Positions 21,850 through 34,799 are shown, counted from the stretch's first letter. The stretch: DNA of 64,000 nt from Tenrec ecaudatus (GCF_050624435.1 NC_134531.1:258926812-258990811), one strand, 5' to 3'. Numbers and translations: made by a program. Notes: generated by a model from the letters alone, not told the origin.

Positions 21850-23690
21850 GTTGCTTTTGCAGTGCGCCGTACTATTAAATCAGAGTTCCTCTGAATATCT
21901 CGAAGATATCTACATCATTAGAAAGCAAAAGTTCATTATAAAGACAAAAAAGAAAGGAAAAATCAAAGTGAGTGTCAGAAGAGACTTGACACATGTGCTC
22001 AATCATAGAGTAGCTAAGGAAATAAAAGAAATGATAAAGTCAAACAGCTGCAAATACATTCAAAGGACAGCTCAAGAAGACAAAGTCAAATATAATGAAA
22101 TATACAAAGACCAAATTACAAAATTCGAGTGGCCAGCTGCAACTTTGAAAGATTGCATGAGAAAAGTATTAATGATGTTGAAAGAAGGAAAGACTACATG
22201 GAGCAACTGTACCAAAAGAATGAGTAAATATTCCGTTACCAAAGGTGGCATATGACCAAGAACCAATGGTTCTGATGGAGACAACCTTCATGTTGTGCTG
22301 AAAGCATTAGCCCAAACCAAAAATTTAGGCATTGATAGAGTACCAATGGAAGTGCTTCAACAAGGTGATGAAGAAGCAGAGGAAGCCCTCACTGGTTTAT
22401 GGTAGGAAGTTAGAAAGACAGCTACTAGGCCAACTGACTGGAAGAGACCTTTATTTCTTCCTATTCCACAGAAAGTTGATCCAATAGAATTCTCTACTTA
22501 TAGAACAATGTCATTAATGTCACATGCAAGTAACATTTTGTTAAAGATCATCCAGCAAATGTGGCAGCAATTCATTGCAGGGAACTATCAGAGGTTCACA
22601 CCATTTTCATATGAGAATGTGGAACAAAGGATATCATTGCTGATGGCTGGTACATCTTGACTTTAGAATACCATATGATGTTTACTTGTGTTTTATTGAC
22701 TACGCAAAGGTATTCAAGTGTGTGCATCATAAAAATGTTGGATAACCTTGAGAAAAATGGAAAGACTGGACACTTCTTTGTGTTCATGTGGAACTTGTAG
22801 GCAAAGGGAATATTGCATGGTTTAAAATCAGGAAATGTGTGCATTAAGATTGCATCTTCTCACCATACTTATTTATTCTGTAGGCTGAGCAAATAATCAG
22901 AGAAACTAGATTATGTGAAGAAGAAGGCAGTCTCAAGTTTGGAGCAAGGCTTCATACCCTCTGATATAACAGTTACACAACCTTGCTTGCTGAAAGTGAG
23001 GAGGGGTTCCTTATGAAGATCCAGCATTGCAACCCTCAGTGTGGATTAGATCTCCACATAAAGAAGACCCAAGTCCTCAGAACTGGACTAGTAGGTAACA
23101 TCATGGTACATAGAGAAAATGTCCATGTTGTGAAGAATTTCATTTTGCTTGGATCCACAATCAATTTAATGGAAGCAGCAGTCAAGAGATTAAATATTTC
23201 ATTGCATTGCGTAAATCTACTGTAGAAGACCTCTTTTAAATGTTGAAAGTAAGTACGTTACTTTGAGATTAAGATGCTTCTGACCAAAGTCATGCTGTTT
23301 TCAATTGCTTCACATGCATTTGAATTATGGTGCTAGTGAAGAATCTTGAGAGTACCATGGATTTCCAAAAGGATAATAAGTCTGTCTTGAAAGAAATACA
23401 GCCAGAATCCTCCTCAGTGACAAGTATGGAGCTATTTTGTCTCAGGTTATTGGGACCTGTTGTCAGGAGAGACATGGACAAGGACATGACGCTTGGTAAA
23501 GTAGGCGGCCAAAAAAAAAAAAAAAGAAGGAGGCAGCCTTGGACATGGTGGATTGAGCGTGACTGCAATGATAAGTTCAAACTAAGGGGAATTGTGAGGG
23601 TAACACAATGCTGGGCACGATTTCCTTCTGTTGTACATAGGATAGATTTGTTCATTTGGTGATTCCATTTTCTTCGCCAATACCATCATT
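21850..23690 (+). mobile_element. RTE/BovB-like LINE, long copy
   Basis: About 1.84 kb of an RTE-clade LINE, whose single ORF encodes an apurinic endonuclease and reverse transcriptase. Frames are broken. In order: a linker region (21851-22255), the reverse transcriptase fingers/palm ('GIDRVPMEVLQQGDEEAEEAL', RTMSLMSHASNILLKIIQQ near 22330-22570), a FY..Y.KGIQ-like motif near 22690, MLAESEEGF after the catalytic position (22983), a VVKNFILLGSTIN segment, and the 3' region with 'gaatcctcctcagtgacaag'. An A15 run at 23512-23526 interrupts the frame. The endonuclease half is missing. Confidence 0.85.
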
Positions 23691-23694
23691 CAGA

Positions 23695-24180
23695 AGCATC
23701 CATTCTTGTTTGTTTTTGTTTCTTCTTTCTTCTTATTCATTGTCTAGCTTTCTTGTGTAGCGGAGGTGATTGAAAACACCATGGCTTTATTAGACAGTTG
23801 CACCTTAGTTCCTCAAAGCTGCATTTTGCTTTTAAACACTTGAAAAGGTTTTATAGCAGATTTTCCCAATACATCAATTATAATAGATACCATAGGTACA
23901 CCGATTTTACATGAAAATATAGGTAATCACCTTTCAGTGGATATTAATCATACCTGCTAACAAGAAATACACTTTTGCTAAAGTCTAAAAGAAGTTTGGA
24001 ATTTTCCTTCATGGGTGGCCTTTTGCACAAAACAGGATTAATATTTTGGTTTAAGTGTTTGTAATGTCCTTAAAATTACCCCTGTCCTAAGTTCCCCCAA
24101 TAACTGTTATGACTAGAGATGTTCTATTTCTAGCCACCAAAAGGATAGCAAATTATACACAACATTCTGCACCAAATGAA
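23695..24180. other. Unassigned AT-rich DNA
   Basis: Nothing recognised. Confidence 0.4.
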
Positions 24181-24184
24181 CAAA

Positions 24185-24475
24185 TCTATCTGACTTAGAA
24201 GAAGCACAGATGGAATGCTATTTAGAACAAAATATGGAGAGACTGACTACTTTGGGGCATGTTATCATGATGGACCAGTTGCTGAAGAAAGACGTCATGC
24301 TTTGTGAAGAATGAAAGGGCAGGACCATGAATGAGATAGATTGACACAGTGGCTGATGCAATGACTTCACATATAACAACAATCCTGAGAATGGCACAAG
24401 ACTAAGCACCTTTTTATTATGGTGTAGATAGTATTACTATGAGGTGGCAGTAATTCACAGCACCTAACAACAATG
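24185..24475 (+). mobile_element. RTE 3' end fragment
   Basis: Terminal RTE block: 'ttggggcatgttatcatgat', 'gaagaaagacgtcatgctt', 'gattgacacagtggctg' and the end 'cacctaacaacaatg'. Confidence 0.75.
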
Positions 24476-24479
24476 TGTA

Positions 24480-26635
24480 GCCTACTGTAATCAGTATGTA
24501 ATTTTGAATATTTCTTTTCAAATTTTTCTAAGCTTCAATTTACTAAGTTGTTTGTTTTACTTGGACATAACTTCTTTCAGAAAAATCCAGAAGTGGTTTG
24601 TAATTATATATACAAATACTGAACACAGAACTACAATATATGGGATGATGTGTACCTAACTGTGATATATATGCTAGGCACCAATAGGGTGGTATCTTTA
24701 ATCAGCCAATTATATGGAATCCATGTAGTAAAGTGAAGAAATACAGATTGAGAAATTTTTTACTTGAATATTTTCTATTAAGTTTTATAAATTTTATTCA
24801 TTATTGATATGGCTCTGATAGCATATTATGAATTAAAATTTGAAATGTTAAAACAATGCAACCTTGAGGTATTTTGTAATACACTGGTATGTCCAATGGT
24901 CCTAAAATAATTATAGTTCAATAATAAAGATACACACATACATATGTGCATCTGCATATGTGTTACATATGTGTAAGCACAAGCACACAGAAGATAGAAA
25001 AGTATTCTACAAGATGAAGAAATATTTACTAAACAAAATATCTTTCTCAAGATATCCTACACCTAGGTTTATATATACCTGAAGGGAATGTTTCCACCTA
25101 TCAAATCAATCTTCACAGAAATAATTCTGTGTTCTTTGCTTTATACCACAAAAAATGGAAATTTGGACATGCACAAAGGACTCAAGTTGTCCTTTTAAAT
25201 ATGCTTTGGGTTTTGGAAAGAAAAGAGGCTAAAAAAAAAAGAAAGAGGCCACGAACGGGAAAGAGCAGAGTAGGAGGGGGCTGCGGTAAGGCTTCTCCAT
25301 TAAATTCTCTCAGGACTGCACTTGTCAGCCGTGAATAATGAACAAGTACCTGGTGCAATGAGAAAAAAAAATCTTTGGCACACATTTTTTGGCATTTTCT
25401 CACCGATTCAGGTTTTAAATTTCTTTACATTTTTATTATATTCTGTTCATTTTGTGTCCTTTAAAAATATGTATCAAGATGATCTCCAAGGAATACCATA
25501 ACTTTCTGAGCTGATTTGGATGCCTTACATTTAACTGGACTAGAAAATCCCCTGAGAAGTCACTGTTTTAATGAAACCTCTTCCTTGAAGCACTCAAATG
25601 AGACTGACAAGTGTGCTACTGAGAAGACCGGTCTTCAGCCATCCACTCCTCACAGAGATGTCTTTAAACACATTTTGCTTGGAATGAAGTTAGGCATGTA
25701 TAAATTAGAAACCTAGAAGCATTGCTTTTTCACTTAATCTCAATTCACACACACACATACAAATAATATATATTATACCATATATATGTACACACACATT
25801 CTATTCTTAGCTCTTGCTCAGTTGTCTTTTGAGTTAGTCTCCAAGTCAAACAAGCCCTGTGCAATAGAACTAAATGCTATCTTGTCCTGCATTTTCATAA
25901 AATCACCTGTGGTTGGCCCATTGAAATCCGGAGGGTTTTGTCTAGCTGATTTTTGTAAGTAGGTCTCCAGGTCTTATATATGTGTGCATAGCCTAGTAAA
26001 CATAATGGTAAATAAGTTCAAGAACAATGCATAGTTTATTAATATATATTTTAATGTTATGCCCATATTTATATACTAGGACATGTATAAAATATCTGTA
26101 AGAGTATGAAATGATTAAGTTGAATTTGCTGGAAAATGAGAAGATACTTTGTTTTCCCTTTAGAGTTCAATTTGAGGAATAAGCACAATCAACCCAATTA
26201 AATTCATCAGTTTAAAAAAATACATTTAAAAGAAAGTTATTATAATAAAAGTAAAAACTGATGATACCTTAATTAGAATTTTGGTAGGTAGATTAATCAG
26301 TGATTGAGAGAATGAATTTAAATTAATATTTAAAAGTACACAGCAGAATATTGTAACTGTGTAGTTAAAATGAGTAAAAATATTTGGAAATTTTGACTTG
26401 ATTCTCAGTCTTTTTGTTCAACTAGCTTTCTCATTGAACAAACAGACTTCAAAAAAATTGATATATGATCACACCTTATGGAAAATTGCTTGTTTAATGT
26501 AAGAAAATATGCAATGACTGATAAATGTCTACAGTACTATTGCAAAGATATTTTATTTGACACACAAGATTAGCACTATTTCAAATTTGTCAATAATATT
26601 GATAAGTCTACTATTTTTCATCCACGAGCTTACTG
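24480..26635. other. Unassigned AT-rich DNA with short microsatellites
   Basis: Contains CA/TA-rich runs near 24930-24980 and 25747-25800. No gene or repeat family can be supported. The 25129-25338 frame (lysine/arginine-rich) has no family signature. Confidence 0.4.
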
Positions 26636-26639
26636 GTTA

Positions 26640-26795
26640 TTATGGTGGATATAGAATAAAGGTTTCTGGGGTGGAGGATCTAGAGGTGGTGATGGGGTAA
26701 AAGGGAGATGACGTCAAGGAGTCCAGGAAGGAACAACTATGGAACAATATTATATGTATTAGCTCTCAATAATAAATTTAAAAAACAACAACAAC
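26640..26795 (+). mobile_element. Old L1 3' tail
   Basis: Ends 'gctctcaataataaattt' followed by an A-rich CAA tail. It resembles the terminal part of the copy at 7450-7600 and directly precedes a second L1 copy. Confidence 0.6.
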
Positions 26796-26796
26796 A

Positions 26797-27740
26797 TCGG
26801 TCTAGGAATGGGTTTGGGGCTCATACTAAATCCAAGCTCCAACTTAAGAACATTATGTTCTTACATCCAGGACCTGCTCAATACTTGCCCTCAGGAAGGG
26901 AACACAGAAGATGCAGGTGCTGTAGCAAAATGTGGTGAAGGAATTAGATGGTGCCCGGCTATCAGATAAAATAGCAAATGGGATCTTAAATGCTTGTCTC
27001 CAAACAAACAGCCATCTAAGTGAGACATCAACTAAGTCCACATGGAAGAAGCACACCATCATCAGTCACCAAAAGATTGTAAATCATATAATCTGATGTC
27101 AAAGGAGGGATTATCAGCAGAGTCTAAATTGTGAGAATAGTTTGCAGAAGGTTATGGATGGCTGTGGGAGCCCAAAATTCAGCTGTGGGAACTACATATA
27201 AAATAAGCCTTTGGTGAGCGTCCTCTATCCACAATTGAGGGATGGGAGGAAAGTGGTTACTAATAGAGTATATTAGAGATGAGTGTAAAAGATCAAAGTT
27301 AAAATTGAAGTTTTTGTGAACAGTTAAAATTCTGTCAGTTGATCCCCACTCCCTGATGCATGCTGGGCCTGACCTGGTTTTCAACGTTATCTGTATTTTT
27401 GTTTTGTTTATGTTTGCTCATATTAGGGTGTATTTCGGAGGTGTGATGTCCTTGGAGGTGAGCCTCATGAAGTCATGTACTATGTTTTGGGTGTTTTTGG
27501 TGGATGAAACCCAGGACTGCCTAGCCTATAGGGACAGGAAGTAGAATGAGGCTTCAGAGGTGGGTGATAGTGGTGGGAGGTGCTGGTAAAGATCCGACAA
27601 TGTCGGTAGCCCAGGAAGAAAGAGAATGCTTGGAAACTATTTGTGGTAGCAATCATATAAGTCTGCTTGATGTGATTAAACTATGGAGTGGTATGATATA
27701 TGTATTAAATCCCAATTAATTAATTTTAAAAGAATAAAAA
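26797..27740 (+). mobile_element. Older L1 3' UTR
   Basis: Aligns with 6700-7600 from 'gggtttggggctcat' to 'gattaaactatggagtggtatg' and an AATAAA-poor A-rich tail. Carries the conserved 'gccatctaagtgaga' segment at 27010-27060. Confidence 0.75.
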
Positions 27741-28059
27741 ATTAAAGAAAATAAAGGAGAAAATACTAAAAATGAGAGCAAATTTAAATGAATCATGAAG
27801 GGGATCAAATGACAGGGTGCTAAAATGTAACGTAACTGCACCTGCAACATTCCAGTTTCCAGTGAATTCTGTCTGTAAAAAAAACTATTCAGATTCATGG
27901 TCTATGGACAGAGGAGGGATTCCCCAAGGGCTTAATCTGTGTGCATTGGGTCTTCACTTTTTTTTTTTTACTGAAAGTCTTAAAATAGACCTAAAGGGAG
28001 ATAAAAATGACATGACATTGTGTTTTGATCTATGTCTGCAATAATCAACTTTACATTGT

Positions 28060-28570
28060 GCTCTCTCTGATAACAGGACTATTCTCATCCATCAGTTGTG
28101 ATCAAAGGGGCTTCACCAGAGTCTAAAATTATATGTAGATCCTGAAAATGGATTTTGGCTTCCTACTCTAATCTACAGTCTTCTGCAAACCAGATATTCA
28201 CAATTTAAGCTCCCATTTCATTCTCCCCTTTAGATTTGGAATATGTTACTTACAATCTTTGGATCACACCGGCTGGTGTGCTTCTTCCATGCTGAGTTAG
28301 TGGATTCTCCACTTAGATGGCTGATCATTTTCACACAAGCAAGCATGCCTTTAAGGTCTCAGACCCTATTATTTCTGATAGCCAGTCATCATCTAGTTTC
28401 TTCAGCACATTTTTCTATAGTACTCATATCTACACTGATCTCTTCTTGAAGTTGAGCATGAAGCAAGGCCATGCATAAAAACTAATTATTCATAAATTGG
28501 GACTATGAACCAAGTTTAAGCCCCAAATCCAACCATGCACCCATGGTTTAAATATGTCTCTGATTCACCT
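28060..28570 (-). mobile_element. Older L1 3' UTR
   Basis: Reverse complement of the 26800-27130 region: 'ggtgtgcttcttccatgctg', 'cttagatggctg', 'gatagccagtcatcat'. It forms an inverted pair with the preceding copy. Confidence 0.7.
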
Positions 28571-28614
28571 TTGATGTCTCTGAAACATTATTATTATTTT
28601 ATGTTTAAAAAATA

Positions 28615-30585
28615 TTATCCTCACAGACCCATGGCGTTACAGGGGAGAGCACCGGAGACACAGTGTGGGAATTGCACCTGACCTGATCCCAACACACCAA
28701 GGCAAAGCACTGGGGGAGTGCAGTGGAACAGCAAGGGAACAGAGCGGCAAGGTCCCCAGGAAATGCCGAAAGTAGACTTTGGGGCCAGGGCGTGGTGCTC
28801 CAACAGACTGGACTGGAAAACAGTCCTAAGGGCCAACAAATGATCCTTGAACTAACTACAAGCTTTCTTTCTTGATGTGTTTTGTTTTGTTCTTTGTCAG
28901 TGGTTTGTTATTGTTGTTTTGTTGTATACTGTTGCTTTGTTTTCCGCTGTCTTGTTTCTGTGCATGTTATTATCTCCACAGGTCTGTCTAAATATGATAG
29001 GCTGGATGAACTATCTGGACTGGACCAACAGTTCTGGGGAAACTTGGGTTAGGGGGAGGTGGGTGTAATGAAGTGGTGTTAACAAACCCAGGGACAAGGG
29101 AACAACAAGGGATCCAAATTGGTGGTGAGGTGGGAGTGGCAGGCCAGGTAGAGAATGATCAAGGGTAAGGTAACGAAGAGGTATAGCTGTAACCCAGGTG
29201 GGGATGGAGCATGATAGTGGGGCAGGAGGAAAGTCAAGGGAAATAGAGGAAACAGTTAGGAGGCAAAGGCCATTTATAGAGGTCTAGAAAAAGACATGTA
29301 CATGCAAATATATATATGAGGATGGGGAAATAGATTTACGTGCCTATATTTATAGGTTTAGAATTAAGGTGACAGAAGGACTTTGGGCCTCTACTCAAGC
29401 ACTCCCTCAATGCATAAATAGTTTCTTCTATTAAATTGGCATTCTATGAAGCTTACCCTCCTGACACACCGCTGAAGCCAAAGCGGGTGAACAAGCAAAT
29501 GTGGTGAAGAAAGCTGATGGTGCCCGACTATCAAAAGAGATAGCATCTGGAGTCTTAAAGGCTTGAAGATAAACAAGCGGCCATCTAGCTCAGAAGCAAC
29601 AAAGCCCACATGGAAGAACACCCAAGCCTGTGTGATCACGTGGTTCTGAAGGGATCAGTTATCAGGCATCAAAGAACAAAACATAATATCATTGGGTGCA
29701 CACCTCCATGATACGATCACCGAGGACAAGCGGGTGCATAAGCAATGTGGCGAAGAAAGCTGATGGTGCCCGGCTATCAAAAGAGATAGTGTCTGGGGTC
29801 TTAAAGGCTTGAAGGTGAACAAGTGGCCATCTAGCTCAGAAGCAACAAAGCCCACATGAAAGAAGCACACCAGCCTGTGTGATCACGAGGATTCGAAGGG
29901 ATCAGGTAAAAAGCATCATCAGAAAAAAAAACTTACCATAGTGAATGAAGGGGGAAGTGCAGAGTGGAGACCCAAAGCCCATTTGTCGGCCACTGGAGAT
30001 CCCCTCACAGAGGGGTCTAGGGGAGGAAATGAGTCAGTCAGTGTGCGACGTAGCACTGATGAAGAATACAGCTTTCCTCCAGTTCCAAAATGCTTCCTCT
30101 CCCCCCCAACTACCATGATTGGAATTCTACCTTCCAAGTCTGTATAGAGCAGAGGATGTACACTGGTGCAGATAGGAGCTGGAGGCACAGGGAATCCAGG
30201 GTGGATGATACCTTCAGGACCAGGGGTGTGAGGGGGGATACTGGGAGGGTAGAGGGTGAGTTGGTTGGAAAGAGAGAACCGATTACAAGGATCTACATGT
30301 GACCTCCTCCCTGGGGGATGGAAAACAGAAAAGGGGGTGAAGGGAGTCACCGGACAGGGCAAGATATGACAAAATAATAATTTATAAATTATCAAGGGCT
30401 CAAGAGGGAGGGGGGAGCTGGTTGGGAGGGGGGAAAGAGGGCCTGATGCAAAGGGCTTAAGTGGAGAGCAAATTCTTTGAAAAATGATTGTGGCAAAGAA
30501 TGTACATATGTGCTTTATACAATTGATGTATGTATGGATTGTGATAAGAGTTGCATGAATCCCTAATAAATGTTTAAAAAAAGAT
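28615..30585 (+). mobile_element. L1 3' UTR, 1.97 kb
   Basis: Nearly the whole young-type L1 3' UTR in plus orientation, from the 'gtgtgggaattg' block to 'atgaatccctaataaatg' and an A7 tail. It includes two tandem copies of the conserved segment (29493 and 29740 starts). 'tattatcc' at the left edge and 'gattatca' after the tail may be a short duplication in A-rich context. There is no ORF2 sequence. Confidence 0.85.
29493..29900 (+). repeat. Tandem pair in L1 3' UTR, period about 247 bp
   Basis: 'aagcaa(a)tgtgg' starts at 29493 and 29740. Each unit holds 'gaagaaagctgatggtgccc', 'gtcttaaaggcttgaa', 'ggccatctagctcagaagc' and 'cctgtgtgatcac'. The second unit is incomplete at its right end. Confidence 0.85.
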
Positions 30586-30597
30586 TATCAACCATCC

Positions 30598-30815
30598 CCT
30601 TATAGGATCACTTCTTGTAACATCAAACCAAGGCTGACTTATAGCTGCCTTATAGAGCAGAGTAGAACTGCCCCTGAGTGTAAGCCTACAAATCTTCACA
30701 GGAGTAGAAGGTCTTATCCTTTCCCTGTGGAGCTTGCTGGTGATGTCAAACCGCTGACCTTATGGTTAGCAGCCCAATGTATAACCACTATGCATTGATC
30801 GTGCCATTAGTTTAG
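30598..30815 (-). mobile_element. AfroSINE-type SINE
   Basis: 'agagcagagtagaactgccc' body, with a tRNA-like head at the right ('cttatggttagcagcccaat', 'ataaccactatgca'). Confidence 0.8.
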
Positions 30816-31314
30816 TCAATGGTGTAGAATTTAAAACACTGCTGAGAAAAGGAAACCAAAGAAGTACAGGCCAGCTATAAACCACAATACATGAGTTGTT
30901 GAGTAGCACAGAATTGACTCTTAAGTATTCATAGAATACTTAAGTAGTCACAATAGCCACAGAAACAACTGGGATTGGTGATAGGACAAATCATGCAGTA
31001 ATATTTATTTGCAGAAGCAGAGACGTACCTACCAGATTAAAGCATGTCATAATGAAGTAAGGAGAGCATTAAAAAAGCATGTTCTGCCAGTTGTATGCTC
31101 TTGGGCTAAAGGTCATGTGCTTCTATTCCCACCAAGGAGTTTCAGCCTAATGGGTAGATGAGTTTGAGGTAAATCTCAGTTTACTCAGTGGGTCCCTCTG
31201 ATTTGGCCCATAAAGGATGTCATGGACCTTGAAAGAGAAGTCTAAAGTCCCAGTAGCCCATAATGAACGAACTGCGTGACCAAGAACTACGTAATTTAAT
31301 AAGACAATTTTAAA

Positions 31315-31496
31315 ATTAAATTGATGCACTTGAATAATGGTGCTGGGTAAGAATATTAAAAGTATTATTGATTACCAAAAGAACAAATAGATCTGTCTTG
31401 GCAGAAGTACAGCTAGAATACTCCTTAGTAGCCAGGATGGTGAGCTTTAGTCTAACATACTTTGGACATGTAATCAGGAAAGACCAGAGAAATGAG
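31315..31496 (+). mobile_element. RTE 3' region, left part
   Basis: RTE text 'aagtattattgattaccaaa', 'ctccttagtagccaggatgg', 'tactttggacatgtaatcag'. Interrupted by the SINE that follows and resumed at 31706. Confidence 0.8.
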
Positions 31497-31705
31497 CCAA
31501 AAATAAAGCAAAGCTCACTACCATTGAGTGTATGACAATTCACATTGACGCCATAGGATAGAGTGTAATTGCTCCTGTGAGTTTCTGTAACTTTTCATTG
31601 GAGTAGTAAGTCCGGTCTTTTTCTGGAGGAGCAAGCTGGTGGTTTTGAACTGCTGACCTTGCTGATTAAAGCTCAACGTGTAACCACTATGCTACCAGGG
31701 TTCCT
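31497..31705 (-). mobile_element. AfroSINE inserted in RTE
   Basis: Complete-looking minus-strand SINE: tail 'gctcactaccattgag', body, and head 'gtgtaaccactatgctacca'. RTE sequence flanks it on both sides, so the SINE is younger than the RTE copy. Confidence 0.8.
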
Positions 31706-31920
31706 TTCCCTGAAAAAATACCCTATTACGATTAAAGTGGAAGAGGATTGGAAAAGAGGAAGACCACTGACAGGATGGATTGACCCAGTGACAGCAAGAA
31801 TGGGCTCAAAGAAGACAGGGACTGTGAGGCAGGCTTGGGAGGACGTGGTCCTGTTGTACAAAGCACTGCCTGAGTCGGGATCTATTTACTTGATGGCCTC
31901 TAACAACAAAAACAATGGTT
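31706..31920 (+). mobile_element. RTE 3' region, right part
   Basis: Continues the RTE: 'gaggaagaccactgacagg', 'atggattgacccagtgac' and the end 'gatggcctctaacaacaaaa'. The 87-codon frame over it is the decayed RTE ORF C-terminus. Confidence 0.8.
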
Positions 31921-31924
31921 AAAA

Positions 31925-33735
31925 TGTACTACGTACTTAAATGTAGCTTTTAAGAGATATCTTAAGGAAGAAAGAATGTTGCATGTGTACAAAATGTTCA
32001 TAATTGGATACAATTTAACTTCTGGAAAAAACTTGCATGGTAGGCACTGGTATGATATAAATGTACAGAAAAGGCTGATAAGTCTTGACTTTTCATAGTT
32101 CAAAAATGAAGAAAATGTATATGGTTTTGCCTGATTTATAAGAAAACAAAAAAAGAGAAAGTGATAACTACATTTTTGCCGTGTGTAGGTGAGTGTTTCA
32201 AATGTTTGTGGTTCAAATGTAGGTTCAAATGTAGGTTCATAATATATACCCCTGAAAGCTTCAAAATGAATTTCCTTTGCTATTCCTTTGGTGTGGAACG
32301 TTTTCAATTAATGCAAAGAGGGAGCTTTAAAATGACTGTGTGTTGTTTCTGAAGGACATATTTTAACGTTTTCTAGAGCACGTAGTTACAATACATGCCT
32401 GAGTGTCACTTTAAGGATCGCAGGAGTGTGTTGGACAGTTGATCATCAGAAGATTCATGGTTCGGCTTTAAAATAGCCGCTGCTGCTACGCAGCCTATTT
32501 CAATTGTCTCCTCTGAAAATAATACCCATTGTTCATGAAGAAAAGATTACTATGTTCAAATTTTGAAGGTGCCCTATAGCTCTGAGAAAATAATTCTAGG
32601 AAGCAGTAAGAAAATTTGCATACACCCTAGTAAAAAGCTAAATAAGAAAAAATGCTTTACTCTTTTAAATATGAGTAAATCCTTTGGTCTATTACAACAT
32701 ACAGTAAGAAAGGATATTGAACAAAGTTACATATAAATATAGCTAATATTTGCCTACCTACTACTTAAGATAACTTTGTTTTAATAAACACGTGTTTTGA
32801 GTAATTTCTGTGTTTCCTCTTTCTGGAAGAAAATAAACGTTATGATTTTATGTGTGCTAGTTCAGTTACAAACTTTCTCTCAAGGTTCTTTTCAGATAAT
32901 CTTTGAAGAAGTTATTTTAATGAGGCTTTTCATTTCATTCATCAATTTTAACAAAATTAACTAATTTTTCATCAATGAATACTTAAAGCTTATTATGTAC
33001 TGCAGCAGTTAAGTATTGTATTATGCTGAAAAGTTTTGACTGTATTCAAAATTCCCATATTAATATCCTATTTTTATTTGACATTGGTCCCGTTTCAAGT
33101 TCTCTCTTAAGGTGTCTTCATACTATAATTATGATTAATAACAAAGTATAGATTTGGAGTTTGTTGTGAGGATGAAGTGTTATGTAGAGATATAAGGACA
33201 TTGTCTGCAATCTTTTGGGTTTTAAGTACATAACTGCTACTAGATTTGAAATGTTTAAATACATAAAATCATCAGATGGCTATGAATAAATTTTAGCAAA
33301 TCATCATCAATTATCACATATTTAAATACCATTAATTCAAGCCCATGTACCTCCATTCCAGCTCTTTTACCAGCTGCCAATGAACATATCTTCTTGGACA
33401 AATTCCAACCTTATACATGTAAACTGAACCTAAATAAACAAACATTATCACCAGAAATTAATGCTTATTGCAAAATCTGATCCCTTTATTATATTTCTAG
33501 TCTTTTGAGAACTAAATCCTTGATTTATCTATTTCCTTTAATTTTTATCAGCATGAGGAGAATCAGGCACCAAGTATTTTATTTTTTTTCCAAATATTTA
33601 CAGCTCTTTTTTGCTTCCGTTCGATGAGATATACACAAAGTCATGCTGCGCCTGTCATGGATTCTTCATTGAATTGCCTTTTTGTTATCTGGTCATGTAG
33701 CCCTGGGAACATATTGATAGAACCCTGCTCAAATA
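31925..33735. other. Unassigned AT-rich DNA
   Basis: No repeat family recognised. A short triplication of 'gttcaaatgt' lies near 32210-32235. Confidence 0.4.
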
Positions 33736-33737
33736 TG

Positions 33738-33935
33738 CAAACTGACACCATTAGTCCATTCCAATTCAAAGTGACTCTACAGGGCGGGTAGAACGACCCC
33801 TGTGAGGTTCTGAGAATACAACTCTTTAGAGGAACAGAAAGACCCATCTGTCCCAAGGAGCATCTGGTGGTTTCAAACTGTTGGCTTTGCAGTTAGTAGC
33901 CTAATGCATCAACACTATGCCAGCACTGGTCCCAG
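33738..33935 (-). mobile_element. AfroSINE-type SINE
   Basis: 'tccattccaattcaaagtga', 'gggtagaacgacccctgtg' and a head at the right ('ttgcagttagtagcctaatg'). Confidence 0.8.
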
Positions 33936-33954
33936 GGCTCCTATTAAACTCTGA

Positions 33955-34150
33955 TGAGGCTGGGAGGCCTGCTGGCATAGTGGTTAGGCTTTGGGCTGCT
34001 AACTGCTACATCAGCAGTTTGAAATACCCATCGTCTCCATGGTAGGAAGATGGATCTCTCTACTCCCACATAGGCTTATCATTTTGCAAACTCATAAAGG
34101 GAGTTTTACCCTGTCCTGTAGGGTCACTAAAGGGCAACTTTGACTCCATG
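33955..34150 (+). mobile_element. AfroSINE-type SINE
   Basis: Head 'ggcatagtggttaggctttg' and body 'ttttaccctgtcctgtaggg'. It lies head-to-head with the preceding minus-strand SINE, 20 bases away. Confidence 0.85.
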
Positions 34151-34154
34151 ACTG

Positions 34155-34795
34155 AGGTTTTGAACTTTAGTCATCGTTTTTGTGACTTTCACAAATGATT
34201 GGTTGGAGTTTGCAAATATGACTTGTTGTGACCCACCAGTGGGATTGGATGTCTCACTAATAATGTAAATTCTGCATATGGCATCCTCATATGGCACCCT
34301 CATGTTACCATGCAAATAAGACATTGGGAACATTAATGAGATGATTGGTTAATTTTACTATTCTTCCAGGATTAAAATGAGATATCTCAGAGATGAAAAG
34401 GGGGAACCTCCCTATCATGAAGAGAAAAGATTCAAAGAGGCACACATCCTTTGAATGTGGGATCCCTGTGCCAAACCCCCTAGGTCCAGTAGACAGAGTT
34501 GTCACATTGGAGATAGTGTAGATGTTAAGAAGCAGTGGAAGAAAAATGGTGGGAATAGAGGCAGAAGAATGTCGAGACCCACAAAAGATGCGATTGTGGA
34601 CTTCAAGTCTATAGAGCAAGAAAACTGAATGTCTTTGAGCAGGAAACTTGTTAGTAGAGTGGAATGCCTCTGGATAGTTATAGGTTGGGTTAAAAGAATT
34701 TAGTGATACTTATCTGAACAGGGAAGAGGTTGAGGGGACATAGGCCTGAGGGGTCAAGAAACTGAGAGCCAGAGAGAGGCATGCCTGTAGGAACA
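34155..34795. other. Unassigned non-coding DNA
   Basis: Weakly repeat-like, but no family can be named. The 34305-34619 minus frame shows no domain. Confidence 0.4.
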
Positions 34796-34799
34796 ACTG

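Noticed and set aside
22983..23225. Possible independent small gene
   Set aside because: It is the post-catalytic part of the RTE reverse transcriptase, with the same order of residues at 37011-37211.
29919..30395. 158-codon minus-strand proline/serine-rich frame
   Set aside because: Antisense to an L1 3' UTR; the frame is broken in the related copies at 5218-5872 and 39605-40239.
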